A DNA stretch of 58,459 nucleotides from NCBI RefSeq assembly GCF_022548875.1, contig NZ_JAKZEW010000027.1:4595-63053 (forward strand), given 5' to 3'. This DNA comes from Glycomyces sp. L485. GTDB lineage: Bacteria; Actinomycetota; Actinomycetes; Mycobacteriales; Micromonosporaceae. Each line of letters opens with the position of its first letter. Position 1 is the first letter of the stretch. The notes below the pieces were generated by a model. The model was not told the origin of the DNA. It saw nothing but the letters and a program-made list of their open reading frames with translations, and made no database searches. A program made the translations under genes and the position numbers. Positions 17,352-24,288 of this stretch are shown in pieces.

Positions 17352-17401
17352 GACGGGGACCCTTCGCGAGCGGTTTCGGCCTTACGGCCCTTTCAGCGGG
17401 G

Positions 17402-17426
17402 CTACCCGGCACGTTGCGGGTGAAAC
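17402..17426 (-). promoter_or_regulatory. SigF-type promoter of transketolase
   Basis: On the minus strand: GTTT (17426-17423), 15 nt, GGGTAG (17407-17402), about 50 nt before the ATG. It is back to back with the DUF4383 promoter, with 23 bp between the two -35 elements. Confidence 0.72.
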
Positions 17427-17449
17427 TGCATCGCCGCACTGCGGTGCAG

Positions 17450-17474
17450 GTGTCGCGCGCGCCCGGCGGGGTAC
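17450..17474 (+). promoter_or_regulatory. SigF-type promoter of the DUF4383 gene
   Basis: GTGT (17450-17453), 15 nt, GGGTAC (17469-17474). The divergent partner of the transketolase promoter, about 78 nt before the ATG. Confidence 0.6.
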
Positions 17475-17551
17475 CCGCTCGTCGGCGGCGACCGGTGCCC
17501 GCCGGGGCCCGAGCCATGGGGTCGCCGCCGCTCACTGAGGAGGCGACGACG

Positions 17552-18034
17552 ATGGCGAAGGCACACCACCACGGCATGCACGCCCACGTCAAGAAGCGCG
17601 AGACCGCGCCCGTCCAGGATGGGGCCATCCTCGTGGCGATGCTGTTCGTGCTGGTCGGGGTGCTGGGCTTCCTGCCCGGGATAACGACCGGATTCGGCGG
17701 CATGGAGTTCGCCGGCACCGGCTCGGACGCGAAGCTGCTGGGGATCTTCGAGGTCTCGATCCTGCACAACCTCGTCCACCTGGTCTTCGGCCTGGTCGGC
17801 ATGTTCATGTCCTGGTTCACCGGCGGCGCCAGGTTGTTCCTGCTCGGCGGCGGCACGATCTATCTGGTGCTCGGCGTGTACGGCTTCTTCATCGACAAGA
17901 CCGATGCGGCGAACTTTCTGCCGATGAACACCGCCGACGACTGGCTGCACGTCGGCCTCGGCGTGGCGATGCTCGTGCTGGGCCTGGTGCTGCGACGGAC
18001 GCCGGCGGACCGGAGCGAGGGGTATCCGACCTAG
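17552..18034 (+). CDS. DUF4383 four-helix membrane protein
   Basis: A 160-aa protein from ATG 17552, preceded by TGAGGAGGCGACG. A His-rich start (MAKAHHHGMHAH) is followed by four membrane helices at about 24-46 (DGAILVAMLFVLVGVLGFLPG), 70-92, 98-118 and 128-148. LHNLVHLVFGLVGM is the hallmark of the DUF4383 family, common and often stress-linked in actinobacteria. Its function is unknown. It is divergent from transketolase and both genes carry GGGTA-type promoters. The hydrophilic N-terminus with clustered His residues could bind metal (inference). Confidence 0.85.
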   Translation: MAKAHHHGMHAHVKKRETAPVQDGAILVAMLFVLVGVLGFLPGITTGFGGMEFAGTGSDAKLLGIFEVSILHNLVHLVFGLVGMFMSWFTGGARLFLLGGGTIYLVLGVYGFFIDKTDAANFLPMNTADDWLHVGLGVAMLVLGLVLRRTPADRSEGYPT

Positions 18035-18067
18035 GACGGATCAGGACTCGGTTCCGTTTCCCCGCCG

Positions 18068-18092
18068 CATACATCCGCACGAGCCGGGTAGC
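18068..18092 (+). promoter_or_regulatory. SigF-like promoter of CBS paralogue 2 (variant -35)
   Basis: GCAT (18068-18071), 15 nt, GGGTAG (18087-18092), 54 nt before the ATG. It shares GCATA at the -35 and CCAC just after the -10 with the promoter of the other CBS gene. Confidence 0.5.
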
Positions 18093-18146
18093 CACGGGTC
18101 GAGAAGCGAGGACCTGAACGCAAGAGCCGACGGGAGGAGCTCCACC

Positions 18147-18569
18147 ATGGCCACCGCACGCGACATCATGCATCCGAGCGCGTACTGCATCCAGACCCAC
18201 GACACCGCCGCGAACGCGGCTCGGATGATGGCCGAGCACGACATCGGCGCGCTGCCGATCTGCGACGCCGAGGACCGCATCAAGGGGTTGGTCACCGACC
18301 GGGACCTGGCCATCCAGGTCATGGCGGCCGGCTACGACCCGGAGACGTACGAGATCGGCGACCTGCCGCAGCAGCACGCACTCGTCACCGCCGACGTGGC
18401 CGAGGACGCCGACCTGACCCTCGCGAAGATGTCCGAGCAGCAGGTCAGGCGTATCCCCGTCGTCGAGGACGGCCGCGTCGTCGGCATCATCGCGCAGGCC
18501 GACGTCGCCCGGTCGCTCCCCGAACCGGTCGTCGGGCAGGTCGTCAGCGCCGTCTCGGAACCGGACTAG
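18147..18569 (+). CDS. CBS-pair protein (stress paralogue 2)
   Basis: A 140-aa protein from ATG 18147, after GGGAGGAGCTCCACC. It has two CBS domains, with TAANAARMMAEHDIGALPICD...GLVTDRDLAIQVMA in the first and DLTLAKMSEQQVRRIPVVED...GIIAQADVARSLPE in the second. It shares the MATARDIMHP start and ARSLPE...VG end with the CBS protein at 14987-15403, so the two are recent duplicates separated by transketolase and DUF4383. It likely binds an adenine nucleotide. The partner is unknown. Confidence 0.92.
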   Translation: MATARDIMHPSAYCIQTHDTAANAARMMAEHDIGALPICDAEDRIKGLVTDRDLAIQVMAAGYDPETYEIGDLPQQHALVTADVAEDADLTLAKMSEQQVRRIPVVEDGRVVGIIAQADVARSLPEPVVGQVVSAVSEPD

Positions 18570-18594
18570 CACCCGAATCCCGATAGGGGGAAGG

Positions 18595-18645
18595 GCCGCC
18601 GGCTCGGCGCAGGCGTTCGGGGTGGCGCCGCGCCGAGCCGGCGGC
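18595..18645 (+). terminator. Perfect 16-bp hairpin after the CBS gene
   Basis: GCCGCCGGCTCGGCGC (18595-18610) pairs perfectly with 18630-18645 across a 19-nt loop. It starts 26 bp after the stop of CBS paralogue 2. It has no U-tract but is one of the strongest stems in the window. Confidence 0.55.
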
Positions 18646-18668
18646 GCGGCGAAGGCGGGAACACCGAA

Positions 18669-18836
18669 ATGAAGGCGGTGATCGCGACCGCCGTCGGCGT
18701 CGAAGCGGACTTCGCGGCGCCGTGATCTCCAGCACCTCCGCCCACAATGTCCCCGACGAGTACTTCGAGGCCCTGGCCAACGAGCTGCCGGCCACCGGCA
18801 CTGGTCGCGCGACACCGTGGACGTCGCCGCGTAGCG
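18669..18836 (+). pseudogene. Possible decayed gene remnant, unidentified
   Basis: Three short stretches with strong actinobacterial codon bias follow one another in different frames: MKAVIATAVGVEADFAA (from ATG 18669), ISSTSAHNVPDEYFEALANE (from 18725) and HWSRDTVDVAA ending at TAG 18834-18836. One gene with two frameshifts would explain this, but no family was recognised and the evidence is codon bias only. It lies between the hairpin and the next promoter. Confidence 0.3.
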
Positions 18837-18838
18837 AG

Positions 18839-18863
18839 GTTTCCCTCTCCACAGCGGGGGAAC
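18839..18863 (+). promoter_or_regulatory. SigF-type promoter of the plasmid-stabilisation-like gene
   Basis: GTTT (18839-18842), 15 nt, GGGAAC (18858-18863), 61 nt before the ATG. Perfect -35 and spacing; the -10 differs from GGGTAC at one base. Confidence 0.5.
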
Positions 18864-18924
18864 CCACCGCCCGACGGGCTCGCGCCCGAAAGCGGGCATC
18901 GGGCCCGCATGGAGGTGAGAGGCG

Positions 18925-19260
18925 ATGCCGCGACCGAGCTGGAGCAAGAAGGAAGAGCGGCAGTACAAGCACATCAAACGGCAGGCCGTCGAGCGCGGCA
19001 GCAGTGAGGACCGCGCCGAGGAGATCGCCGCGCGCACCGTGAACAAGCAGCGGGCGCAGGCGGGTGAGACCGAGAAGGCCAGCCGCACCTCGACCGAGGA
19101 CATGTCGGCCTACAAGCGTGGAGGCAGACGCTCCGGCAAAGGCACGGGTCCTCAGGGCCGCACCAAGGAGCAGCTCTACGAGGACGCCCGCCGCAAGGAC
19201 GTCAAGGGCCGCTCCAAGATGAACAAGGCCGAGCTCCAGCGCGCGCTCGAGCGCAGCTAG
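18925..19260 (+). CDS. Plasmid-stabilisation/ChaB-like basic protein with Rho-N/SAP-type C-terminus
   Basis: A 111-aa highly charged protein from ATG 18925, after GGAGGTGAGAGGCG. It begins PRPSWSKKEERQYKHIK, has EEIAARTVNKQRA in the middle, and ends KGRSKMNKAELQRALER, a Rho-N/SAP-like helix-turn-helix for nucleic acid binding. Actinobacterial homologues are usually annotated as plasmid stabilisation protein, but no plasmid role is evident here. It is likely a DNA- or RNA-binding stress protein. The holin-like gene begins 24 bp downstream, so the three genes 18925-20291 are probably one operon. Confidence 0.75.
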   Translation: MPRPSWSKKEERQYKHIKRQAVERGSSEDRAEEIAARTVNKQRAQAGETEKASRTSTEDMSAYKRGGRRSGKGTGPQGRTKEQLYEDARRKDVKGRSKMNKAELQRALERS

Positions 19261-19284
19261 AGACGGCGGAGAAGGAGTGAGGAC

Positions 19285-19761
19285 ATGGAGGTCCGACACG
19301 ACCCCGAGACGATGAGCTTTCGAACCACCGAGAAAGACCCAGCGACCGTGAGGCGACGCGAATGGGAGGAACGGGACCGCTCCGTCACCCGGCTCGTCGG
19401 CGACCTGACCACCCACGTGGCGCACCTCGCCAAGGTCGAGGCCAAGTTGGCCGCCCGCGAGGTCACCGACAAGGCCAGGCGCGGCGCCCTCGGAGGCGGC
19501 CTGTTCGCGGTCGCCGCGGTCATCGCGATCCTGGGCGCTGCGGGACTCGGCGGCGCAGCCGTGGCCGCGCTCTCCTTGGTATGGCCGGTGTGGCTTTCGG
19601 CGCTGGTCGTCGGAGTCGGACTGCTCGCGCTGGCCGGGATCGTCGCCTTGATCGCAAGAGCGAAGCTGCGGAGGGCGATCCCGCCGGTCCCCGACGAGAC
19701 CATGGAGCGCGCCCGCGAGGACGTCGCGGCGATGCACGGAAGGATGGAGGCAAGACGATGA
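19285..19761 (+). CDS. Phage-holin-superfamily (DUF1469/Actinobacteria holin-X) membrane protein
   Basis: A 158-aa protein from ATG 19285 (GAGAAGGAGTGAGGAC upstream). An amphipathic N-terminus with SVTRLVGDLTTHVAHLAKVEAKLAAREV is typical of the DUF1469/holin-X family. Two adjacent membrane helices at about 67-93 and 97-122 and a charged C-terminus follow. Despite the family name it has no phage context. In actinobacteria it commonly precedes a DUF3618 gene, as here, and the pair probably works at the membrane. The stop overlaps the next start (ATGA). Confidence 0.82.
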   Translation: MEVRHDPETMSFRTTEKDPATVRRREWEERDRSVTRLVGDLTTHVAHLAKVEAKLAAREVTDKARRGALGGGLFAVAAVIAILGAAGLGGAAVAALSLVWPVWLSALVVGVGLLALAGIVALIARAKLRRAIPPVPDETMERAREDVAAMHGRMEARR

Positions 19762-20291
19762 GCGGATGGACGGTGCCACCGAACGCGGCGGTCCCTCCGG
19801 GAGCCGGACTGGAGCCGCCCCCGGGGGTGGGCCGGCCCTCCAGGCCGGAGCACGAAGAAGGCCGCGGATCGGCCGAGACGCGGGCCGAGGCGGACGCCGA
19901 GGCCGCCCAGCACCAGTCGTCCTATGAGCTGCGCAAGGACGCCGAGCACACGAGGGAGGCGCTCAACCAGGACGTGGTGGAGCTGCGCCACAAGTTCGGC
20001 ATCGACGACGAGGCGAAGGCGCGGCGCCTCGCGGCCACGGGGCCGCTCGGGCCGGTGCGGCGCCACCCCTTCACGGTCGCCTTCGCGGCCGCGGGGGCGA
20101 CGACCGCGACCATGATCGGCATCAAGATCGCCCGTGACCACCGCAAGGCGACGAAGCGCTACATGAAGGCCGCGAAGACCCGCCGCAAGGCCCAGCAGCG
20201 CTTCGGTGACGCCAGGGACGCGGTCCGCTCGGCCGCCGCCGAACTGCCGCACCGGCGGCGCTCCGGGCTGCGCCGCCTGGTCCACCGCTAG
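19758..20291 (+). CDS. DUF3618-like protein
   Basis: A 177-aa protein from ATG 19758. A disordered Pro/Gly/Glu-rich N-terminus of about 55 residues is followed by LRKDAEHTREALNQDVVELRHKF, a form of the DUF3618 repeat (normally LRxDIExTRxxLxxTVDAL). A hydrophobic segment FTVAFAAAGATTATMIGIKIA and a Lys/Arg-rich C-terminal helix (RDHRKATKRYMKAAKTRRKAQQ) complete it. The usual single helix is short, and the basic tail could contact DNA or anionic lipid. It is translationally coupled to the holin-like gene and lies 3 bp from the convergent dehydrogenase. Confidence 0.7.
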   Translation: MSGWTVPPNAAVPPGAGLEPPPGVGRPSRPEHEEGRGSAETRAEADAEAAQHQSSYELRKDAEHTREALNQDVVELRHKFGIDDEAKARRLAATGPLGPVRRHPFTVAFAAAGATTATMIGIKIARDHRKATKRYMKAAKTRRKAQQRFGDARDAVRSAAAELPHRRRSGLRRLVHR

Positions 20292-20294
20292 CGG

Positions 20295-21140
20295 CTAACC
20301 GGGGACGGTCTCGCCGCCGAGCGCGGACAGGATCTCCCCGGTGTAGAACGACGACAGCTGGTTCGAGGCCAGGAACACATACGAGGGGGCGAGCTCGTCG
20401 GGTTCGGCGGGCCGCCCCAGCGGCACGTTCTCGCCGAAGCCCTCCACGTGGTCCTCCGAGAGAGTCGAGGGGATCAGCGGCGTCCATACCGGACCCGGTG
20501 CGACGCAGTTGACGCGGATGCCTCTGGGCGCCAGCGCCTGCGCCATCGAGTAGGTCCAGGCGTTGATGGCGCCCTTCGTCGCCGAGTAGTCGATCAGGCC
20601 CTTGTGGCCGCGCAGGCCGTTGACCGAGGACGTGTTGATGATCGCGTCGCCCGCGCCGAGGTGGGCCAGCGCCGCCGTGGTCACCCGGAAGTAGCTGTGC
20701 ATGTTCACTTCGAAGGTGCGCAGCCACTGCTCGTCGGTGATCTCCTCGGGCCGCTCCACCGGCTGCTGCGTCGCGACGTTGTTGACGAGGAGGTCGAGCC
20801 CGCCGAGGGTCTGCACCGTCTGGTCGACGACGGCCGCGCAGTGCTCGGCGGAGCCCAGGTCGCCCGGCAGCCGCGCGCACCGGCGCTGTTCGGCGTCGAC
20901 CAGCTCGGCGGTGCGCTCGGCGTCCGAGTGCTCTTCGAGGTAGGCGATCGCGACGTCGGCGCCCTCCTTCGCGAACGCGACCGCGACGGCCCGGCCGATC
21001 CCCGAGTCGCCCCCGGTGATCAGCGCCCTGCGGTCCTCGAGCAGGCCGCGGCCCTCATAGCCGCGCATGTCGTCGCGGGGCTCGGGGCGCATCTTCGCGG
21101 TGTATCCGGGCGGTTTCTCCTCCTGCGCGGGCTTGCTCAT
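20295..21140 (-). CDS. Short-chain dehydrogenase/reductase (general stress YghA/Gsp39-like)
   Basis: A 281-aa classical SDR starting at ATG 21140. The N-terminal extension (KPPGYTAKMRPEPRDDMRGYEG) is typical of the YghA/Gsp39 subgroup. The cofactor motif is ITGGDSGIGRAVAVAFAKEG. The catalytic set is NNVATQQ, the Ser in INTSSVNG, and YSATKGA. A PGPVWTPLIPS loop follows. It likely reduces aldehydes or sugars with NAD(P)H; the substrate is not known. It has a GGGTAT promoter back to back with that of the DUF2267 gene. Confidence 0.92.
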   Translation of the reverse strand: MSKPAQEEKPPGYTAKMRPEPRDDMRGYEGRGLLEDRRALITGGDSGIGRAVAVAFAKEGADVAIAYLEEHSDAERTAELVDAEQRRCARLPGDLGSAEHCAAVVDQTVQTLGGLDLLVNNVATQQPVERPEEITDEQWLRTFEVNMHSYFRVTTAALAHLGAGDAIINTSSVNGLRGHKGLIDYSATKGAINAWTYSMAQALAPRGIRVNCVAPGPVWTPLIPSTLSEDHVEGFGENVPLGRPAEPDELAPSYVFLASNQLSSFYTGEILSALGGETVPG

Positions 21141-21201
21141 CGAGACTTCCCTTCCGTGCTCGGCTCCGGCCGGTGTGCGGCCGGGCGCTCTGCGCAGCTG
21201 G

Positions 21202-21226
21202 ATACCCCTTGTGGCGGAAGCCAATC
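21202..21226 (-). promoter_or_regulatory. SigF-type promoter of the SDR gene
   Basis: On the minus strand: GATT (21226-21223), 15 nt, GGGTAT (21207-21202), about 60 nt before the ATG. The -10 is the best match to GGGTAT; the -35 has one mismatch. Confidence 0.6.
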
Positions 21227-21244
21227 GTCGCCCGGGGCGAGGGC

Positions 21245-21270
21245 GTGTAACCGCCCGAGCACCCGGGTAC
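21245..21270 (+). promoter_or_regulatory. SigF-type promoter of the DUF2267 gene
   Basis: GTGT (21245-21248), 16 nt, GGGTAC (21265-21270), about 32 nt before the ATG. Divergent from the SDR promoter. Confidence 0.55.
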
Positions 21271-21302
21271 CCAACCGCGTGTCCAACGAGGGGGAGCGAG
21301 CT

Positions 21303-21719
21303 ATGAAACACGACAGGTTCATCGGATACGTGCAGGACCGGGCGCACCTGCCGAGCCGCGGCGCGGCCGAGGGCGCCACCCGCGCCACGTTGGAGACGCT
21401 CGGGGAGCGACTTCCCGACCACCTCGCGGAGAAGATCGCCTCGCAGCTGCCGCCGGAGATCGGCGAACACCTGCGCCGCTACATGGCCGAGGACAAGAGC
21501 GGCACCGGCCAGCACTTCGGCTTCGACGAGTTCGCCTACCGGGTCGCCCAGCGCGAGCACACCGACGAGCCCTCTGCGATCTACCACAGCCGGGTCGTCC
21601 TCGAACTCGTCGGCCGCGCCACCACCGGCAGCGTCATGGACAAGGTCCGCGACGCCCTGCCGAGCGACTTGCGGCCCTTGGTCGACTCTGGGAGCACCGG
21701 TCACCTCCCGCACCACTGA
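21303..21719 (+). CDS. DUF2267 protein
   Basis: A 138-aa soluble protein from ATG 21303, after GAGGGGGAGCGAGCT. The family core is visible: a helical first half AAEGATRATLETLGERLPDHLAEKIASQLP, then the second repeat VAQREHTDEPSAIYHSRVVLELVGRATTGSVMDKVRDALPSDLRPL. DUF2267 proteins are small, all-helical and frequently encoded in actinobacterial stress clusters; no activity is known. Its own GGGTAC promoter and divergence from the SDR gene place it in the local stress regulon. Confidence 0.85.
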   Translation: MKHDRFIGYVQDRAHLPSRGAAEGATRATLETLGERLPDHLAEKIASQLPPEIGEHLRRYMAEDKSGTGQHFGFDEFAYRVAQREHTDEPSAIYHSRVVLELVGRATTGSVMDKVRDALPSDLRPLVDSGSTGHLPHH

Positions 21720-21865
21720 GAGGGCGCGGCAACCGCATCACTCCCAGCGGCGTTAGCCGCCTCACAACCGACCGTTCTGCGCGGTCATTGTCCGGACGGG
21801 GCCATCCGGCTGTGGTCTGACGCGTGCGAATGCGTTAGGTTGTGGGTGATTCACCTGTGCGCACT

Positions 21866-21903
21866 GACCGACATGCTGCCGTATACAGGCAGTGTGATCG
21901 GTC
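21866..21903. promoter_or_regulatory. Extended dyad upstream of araB (candidate operator)
   Basis: Nested inverted repeats occur: outer GACCGA (21866-21871)/TCGGTC (21898-21903), inner CTGCC/GGCAG (21876-21880, 21888-21892) around GTATACA. It lies 35 bp before the araB ATG. It could be an operator for an unlinked arabinose regulator or an RNA hairpin in the leader. Confidence 0.4.
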
Positions 21904-21937
21904 AACTGAAATTGTGGACCACCCTGAGGAGGCCTAA

Positions 21938-23602
21938 ATGACCGGCAGCGACAACGATGCCGTTGCTATCGGGATCGACTTCGGAACGCTCTCGGGCCGG
22001 GTCGTGGTGGCGGCGGTCGCCGACGGGCGCGAGCTCGCCAGCGCCGAGCACGTCTACCGCCACGGCGCTATCGAAGAGCGACTTCCGGGCACCGATGAGC
22101 GACTGCCCCGCAGCTGGGCTCTCCAGTCCCCCGACGACTGGCGCGACGTGCTGCGCCATGCCGTCCCCAAAGCCCTGTCCGCGGCCGGAGTGGCCGCTGA
22201 CCAGGTCATCGGCGTCTCGACCGACTTCACCGCCTGCACCGTCCTGCCCACCACCGTCGACGGCACCCCGCTGTGCGAGCTCGACGAGTTCGCCGGCCGC
22301 CCCCACGCCTGGCCGAAGCTGTGGAAGCACCACGCCGCGCAGCCCCAGGCCGACCGCATCAACGCGCTCGCCGCCGAGATGGGCGAGGATTGGCTGGCCC
22401 GCTACGGCGGCAAGATCTCCAGCGAGTGGGAGTTCGCCAAGGGCCTCCAGGTCCTGGAGGAGGACGCCGAGATCTACGAGCGCGCCGAGCGCTGGATCGA
22501 GGCCGCCGACTGGATCGTGTGGCAGCTCTCCGGCGAGGAGAACCGCAACGTCTGCACCGCCGGCTACAAGGGCATCTACCAGGACGGCAAGCGGCCCGGC
22601 CGCGAGTACCTGGCGGCGCTCAACCCCGGTTTCGCGGACTTCTGCGACAAGATCGACTTCCCGCTCTCGGCCCTGGGCGACCGCGCCGGAGGCCTGAGTG
22701 CCGAGGCCGCCGCCTGGACCGGCCTGAACGAGGGCACCACCGTCGCGGTTGGCAACGTCGACGCCCACGTCACCGCCGCCAGCGCCAAGGCCGTCGGCCC
22801 CGGCCGTCTGGTCGCGATCATGGGCACCAGCACCTGCCACGTCGTCAACGGTGAGAACCTCACCGAGGCCCCCGGCATGTGCGGTGTCGTCCGCGACGGC
22901 ATCACCCCCGGTCTGTGGGGCTACGAGGCCGGCCAGTCCGGCGTGGGCGACATCTTCGCCTGGTTCACCAAGAACGGCGTGCCCGGCGAGTACCAGGCGG
23001 CCGCCGAGGAGCGCGGCATCTCGATCCACGAGTACCTCACCGAGCTGGCCTCGCAGCAGGCCGTGGGCGAGCACGGCCTCGTCGCGCTCGACTGGCACTC
23101 GGGGAACCGCTCGGTCCTGGTCGACCACGACCTGCACGGCGTCATCCTCGGACTCGGCCTCCAGACCAGGCCCGAGGAGATCTACCGGGCGCTGGTCGAG
23201 TCGACCGCGTTCGGCACCCGCATGATCGTCGAGACGCTCGTCGAGTCGGGTGTCCCGATCGAGGAGTTCGTGGCGGCCGGCGGCTTGCTCAAGAACAAGT
23301 GGCTCATGCAGACCTACTCCGACGTGCTGCGCCTGCCGATCACGGTCCTCACCTCCGAGCAGGGCCCGGCACTGGGCTCGGCCATTCACGCAGCGGTCGC
23401 GGCGGGGGCCTACCCGGACATCTACGCGGCCTCGGAGGCGATGGGCAAGGTCGAGCGGAACGCCTACACACCTGACCCGGCCCGCGCTGACGCCTATGAC
23501 GAGCTGTACGCGATCTACGCCGAACTGCACGACCACTTCGGCCGCGGCGGCTCCACCGCCCTGCACAAGCTCCACAAGATCGCCACGGAGGCCGCGAAAT
23601 GA
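21938..23602 (+). CDS. araB: Ribulokinase
   Basis: A 554-aa FGGY-family sugar kinase phosphorylating L-ribulose to L-ribulose 5-phosphate. IGIDFGTLSGR begins the ATPase fold; GVSTDFTACTVLP, GGKISSEWEFAKGLQV, VAIMGTSTCHVV and the C-terminal ATP site EEFVAAGGLLKNKWLMQ follow. The length is typical of AraB rather than xylulokinase (about 480-500). CTGAGGAGGCCTAA precedes the ATG. First gene of araBDA. Its stop overlaps the araD start. Confidence 0.95.
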   Translation: MTGSDNDAVAIGIDFGTLSGRVVVAAVADGRELASAEHVYRHGAIEERLPGTDERLPRSWALQSPDDWRDVLRHAVPKALSAAGVAADQVIGVSTDFTACTVLPTTVDGTPLCELDEFAGRPHAWPKLWKHHAAQPQADRINALAAEMGEDWLARYGGKISSEWEFAKGLQVLEEDAEIYERAERWIEAADWIVWQLSGEENRNVCTAGYKGIYQDGKRPGREYLAALNPGFADFCDKIDFPLSALGDRAGGLSAEAAAWTGLNEGTTVAVGNVDAHVTAASAKAVGPGRLVAIMGTSTCHVVNGENLTEAPGMCGVVRDGITPGLWGYEAGQSGVGDIFAWFTKNGVPGEYQAAAEERGISIHEYLTELASQQAVGEHGLVALDWHSGNRSVLVDHDLHGVILGLGLQTRPEEIYRALVESTAFGTRMIVETLVESGVPIEEFVAAGGLLKNKWLMQTYSDVLRLPITVLTSEQGPALGSAIHAAVAAGAYPDIYAASEAMGKVERNAYTPDPARADAYDELYAIYAELHDHFGRGGSTALHKLHKIATEAAK

Positions 23603-24288
23603 CGTTCGAGACGACCGAGGCCGTCGAGGCCATGAAGGCCGAGGTGTGCGACCTGCACGCCGAACTCCTCCGCTGGGGCCTGGTGACCTGGACCAGCGGG
23701 AACGTCTCCGGCCGGGTGCCGGGGACCGATCTGATCGTCATCAAGCCCTCCGGCGTGTCCTACGACGACCTCGCACCGGAGCTGATGGTCGTGACCGACC
23801 TTGAGGGCAAGGTCCTCGACGGCGACCTCGCGCCGTCCTCGGATGCCGAGAGCCACAACTACGTCTACCAGCGGATGCCCGAGGTCGGCGGCGTGGTCCA
23901 CACGCACAGTCCGTACGCGACGGCCTGGGCCGCCCGTGCTGAGCCGATCCCGTGCGTGCTCACCGCGATGGCCGACGAGTTCGGCGGGGAGATCCCGCTG
24001 GGTCCGTTCGCGCTCATCGGCTCCGATGCGATCGGCAAGGGCATCGTCGAGACCCTCGAAGGGCACCGGTCCCCGGCGGTCATCATGCAGAACCACGGCG
24101 TGTTCACCATCGGCAAGGGCCCGAAGGCCGCGGTCAAGGCCGCCGTCATGGCCGAGGACGTGGCCCGCACCGTCCACATCTCGCGCCAGCTCGGCGAACC
24201 CGTCCCGATCGCCCAGGCGCACGTCGACGCCCTTTTCGACCGCTACCAGAACGTCTACGGCCAGCAGCCGGCCTCTGAGGAGAACTAA
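23599..24288 (+). CDS. araD: L-ribulose-5-phosphate 4-epimerase
   Basis: A 229-aa class-II-aldolase-fold enzyme making D-xylulose 5-phosphate. The zinc ligands are His101 and His103 (VVHTHSPYATAWA) and His166 (MQNHGVFTIG). GNVSGRVPGTD and KPSGVSYDDL form the phosphate site. ATG 23599 overlaps the araB stop, and araA begins at the base after its TAA. The product enters the pentose phosphate pathway, where the nearby transketolase could act. Confidence 0.95.
   Translation: MTFETTEAVEAMKAEVCDLHAELLRWGLVTWTSGNVSGRVPGTDLIVIKPSGVSYDDLAPELMVVTDLEGKVLDGDLAPSSDAESHNYVYQRMPEVGGVVHTHSPYATAWAARAEPIPCVLTAMADEFGGEIPLGPFALIGSDAIGKGIVETLEGHRSPAVIMQNHGVFTIGKGPKAAVKAAVMAEDVARTVHISRQLGEPVPIAQAHVDALFDRYQNVYGQQPASEEN

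Noticed and set aside
15096-17423. A 775-codon plus-strand ORF opposite transketolase
   Set aside because: Antisense shadow; repetitive Arg/Gly/Val composition and no domain, while the opposite strand encodes an intact transketolase.
18925-19761. Prophage or plasmid origin for the plasmid-stabilisation-like and holin-like genes
   Set aside because: No integrase, attachment repeat, replication or other phage genes; composition matches the surroundings and a stress-type promoter precedes them.
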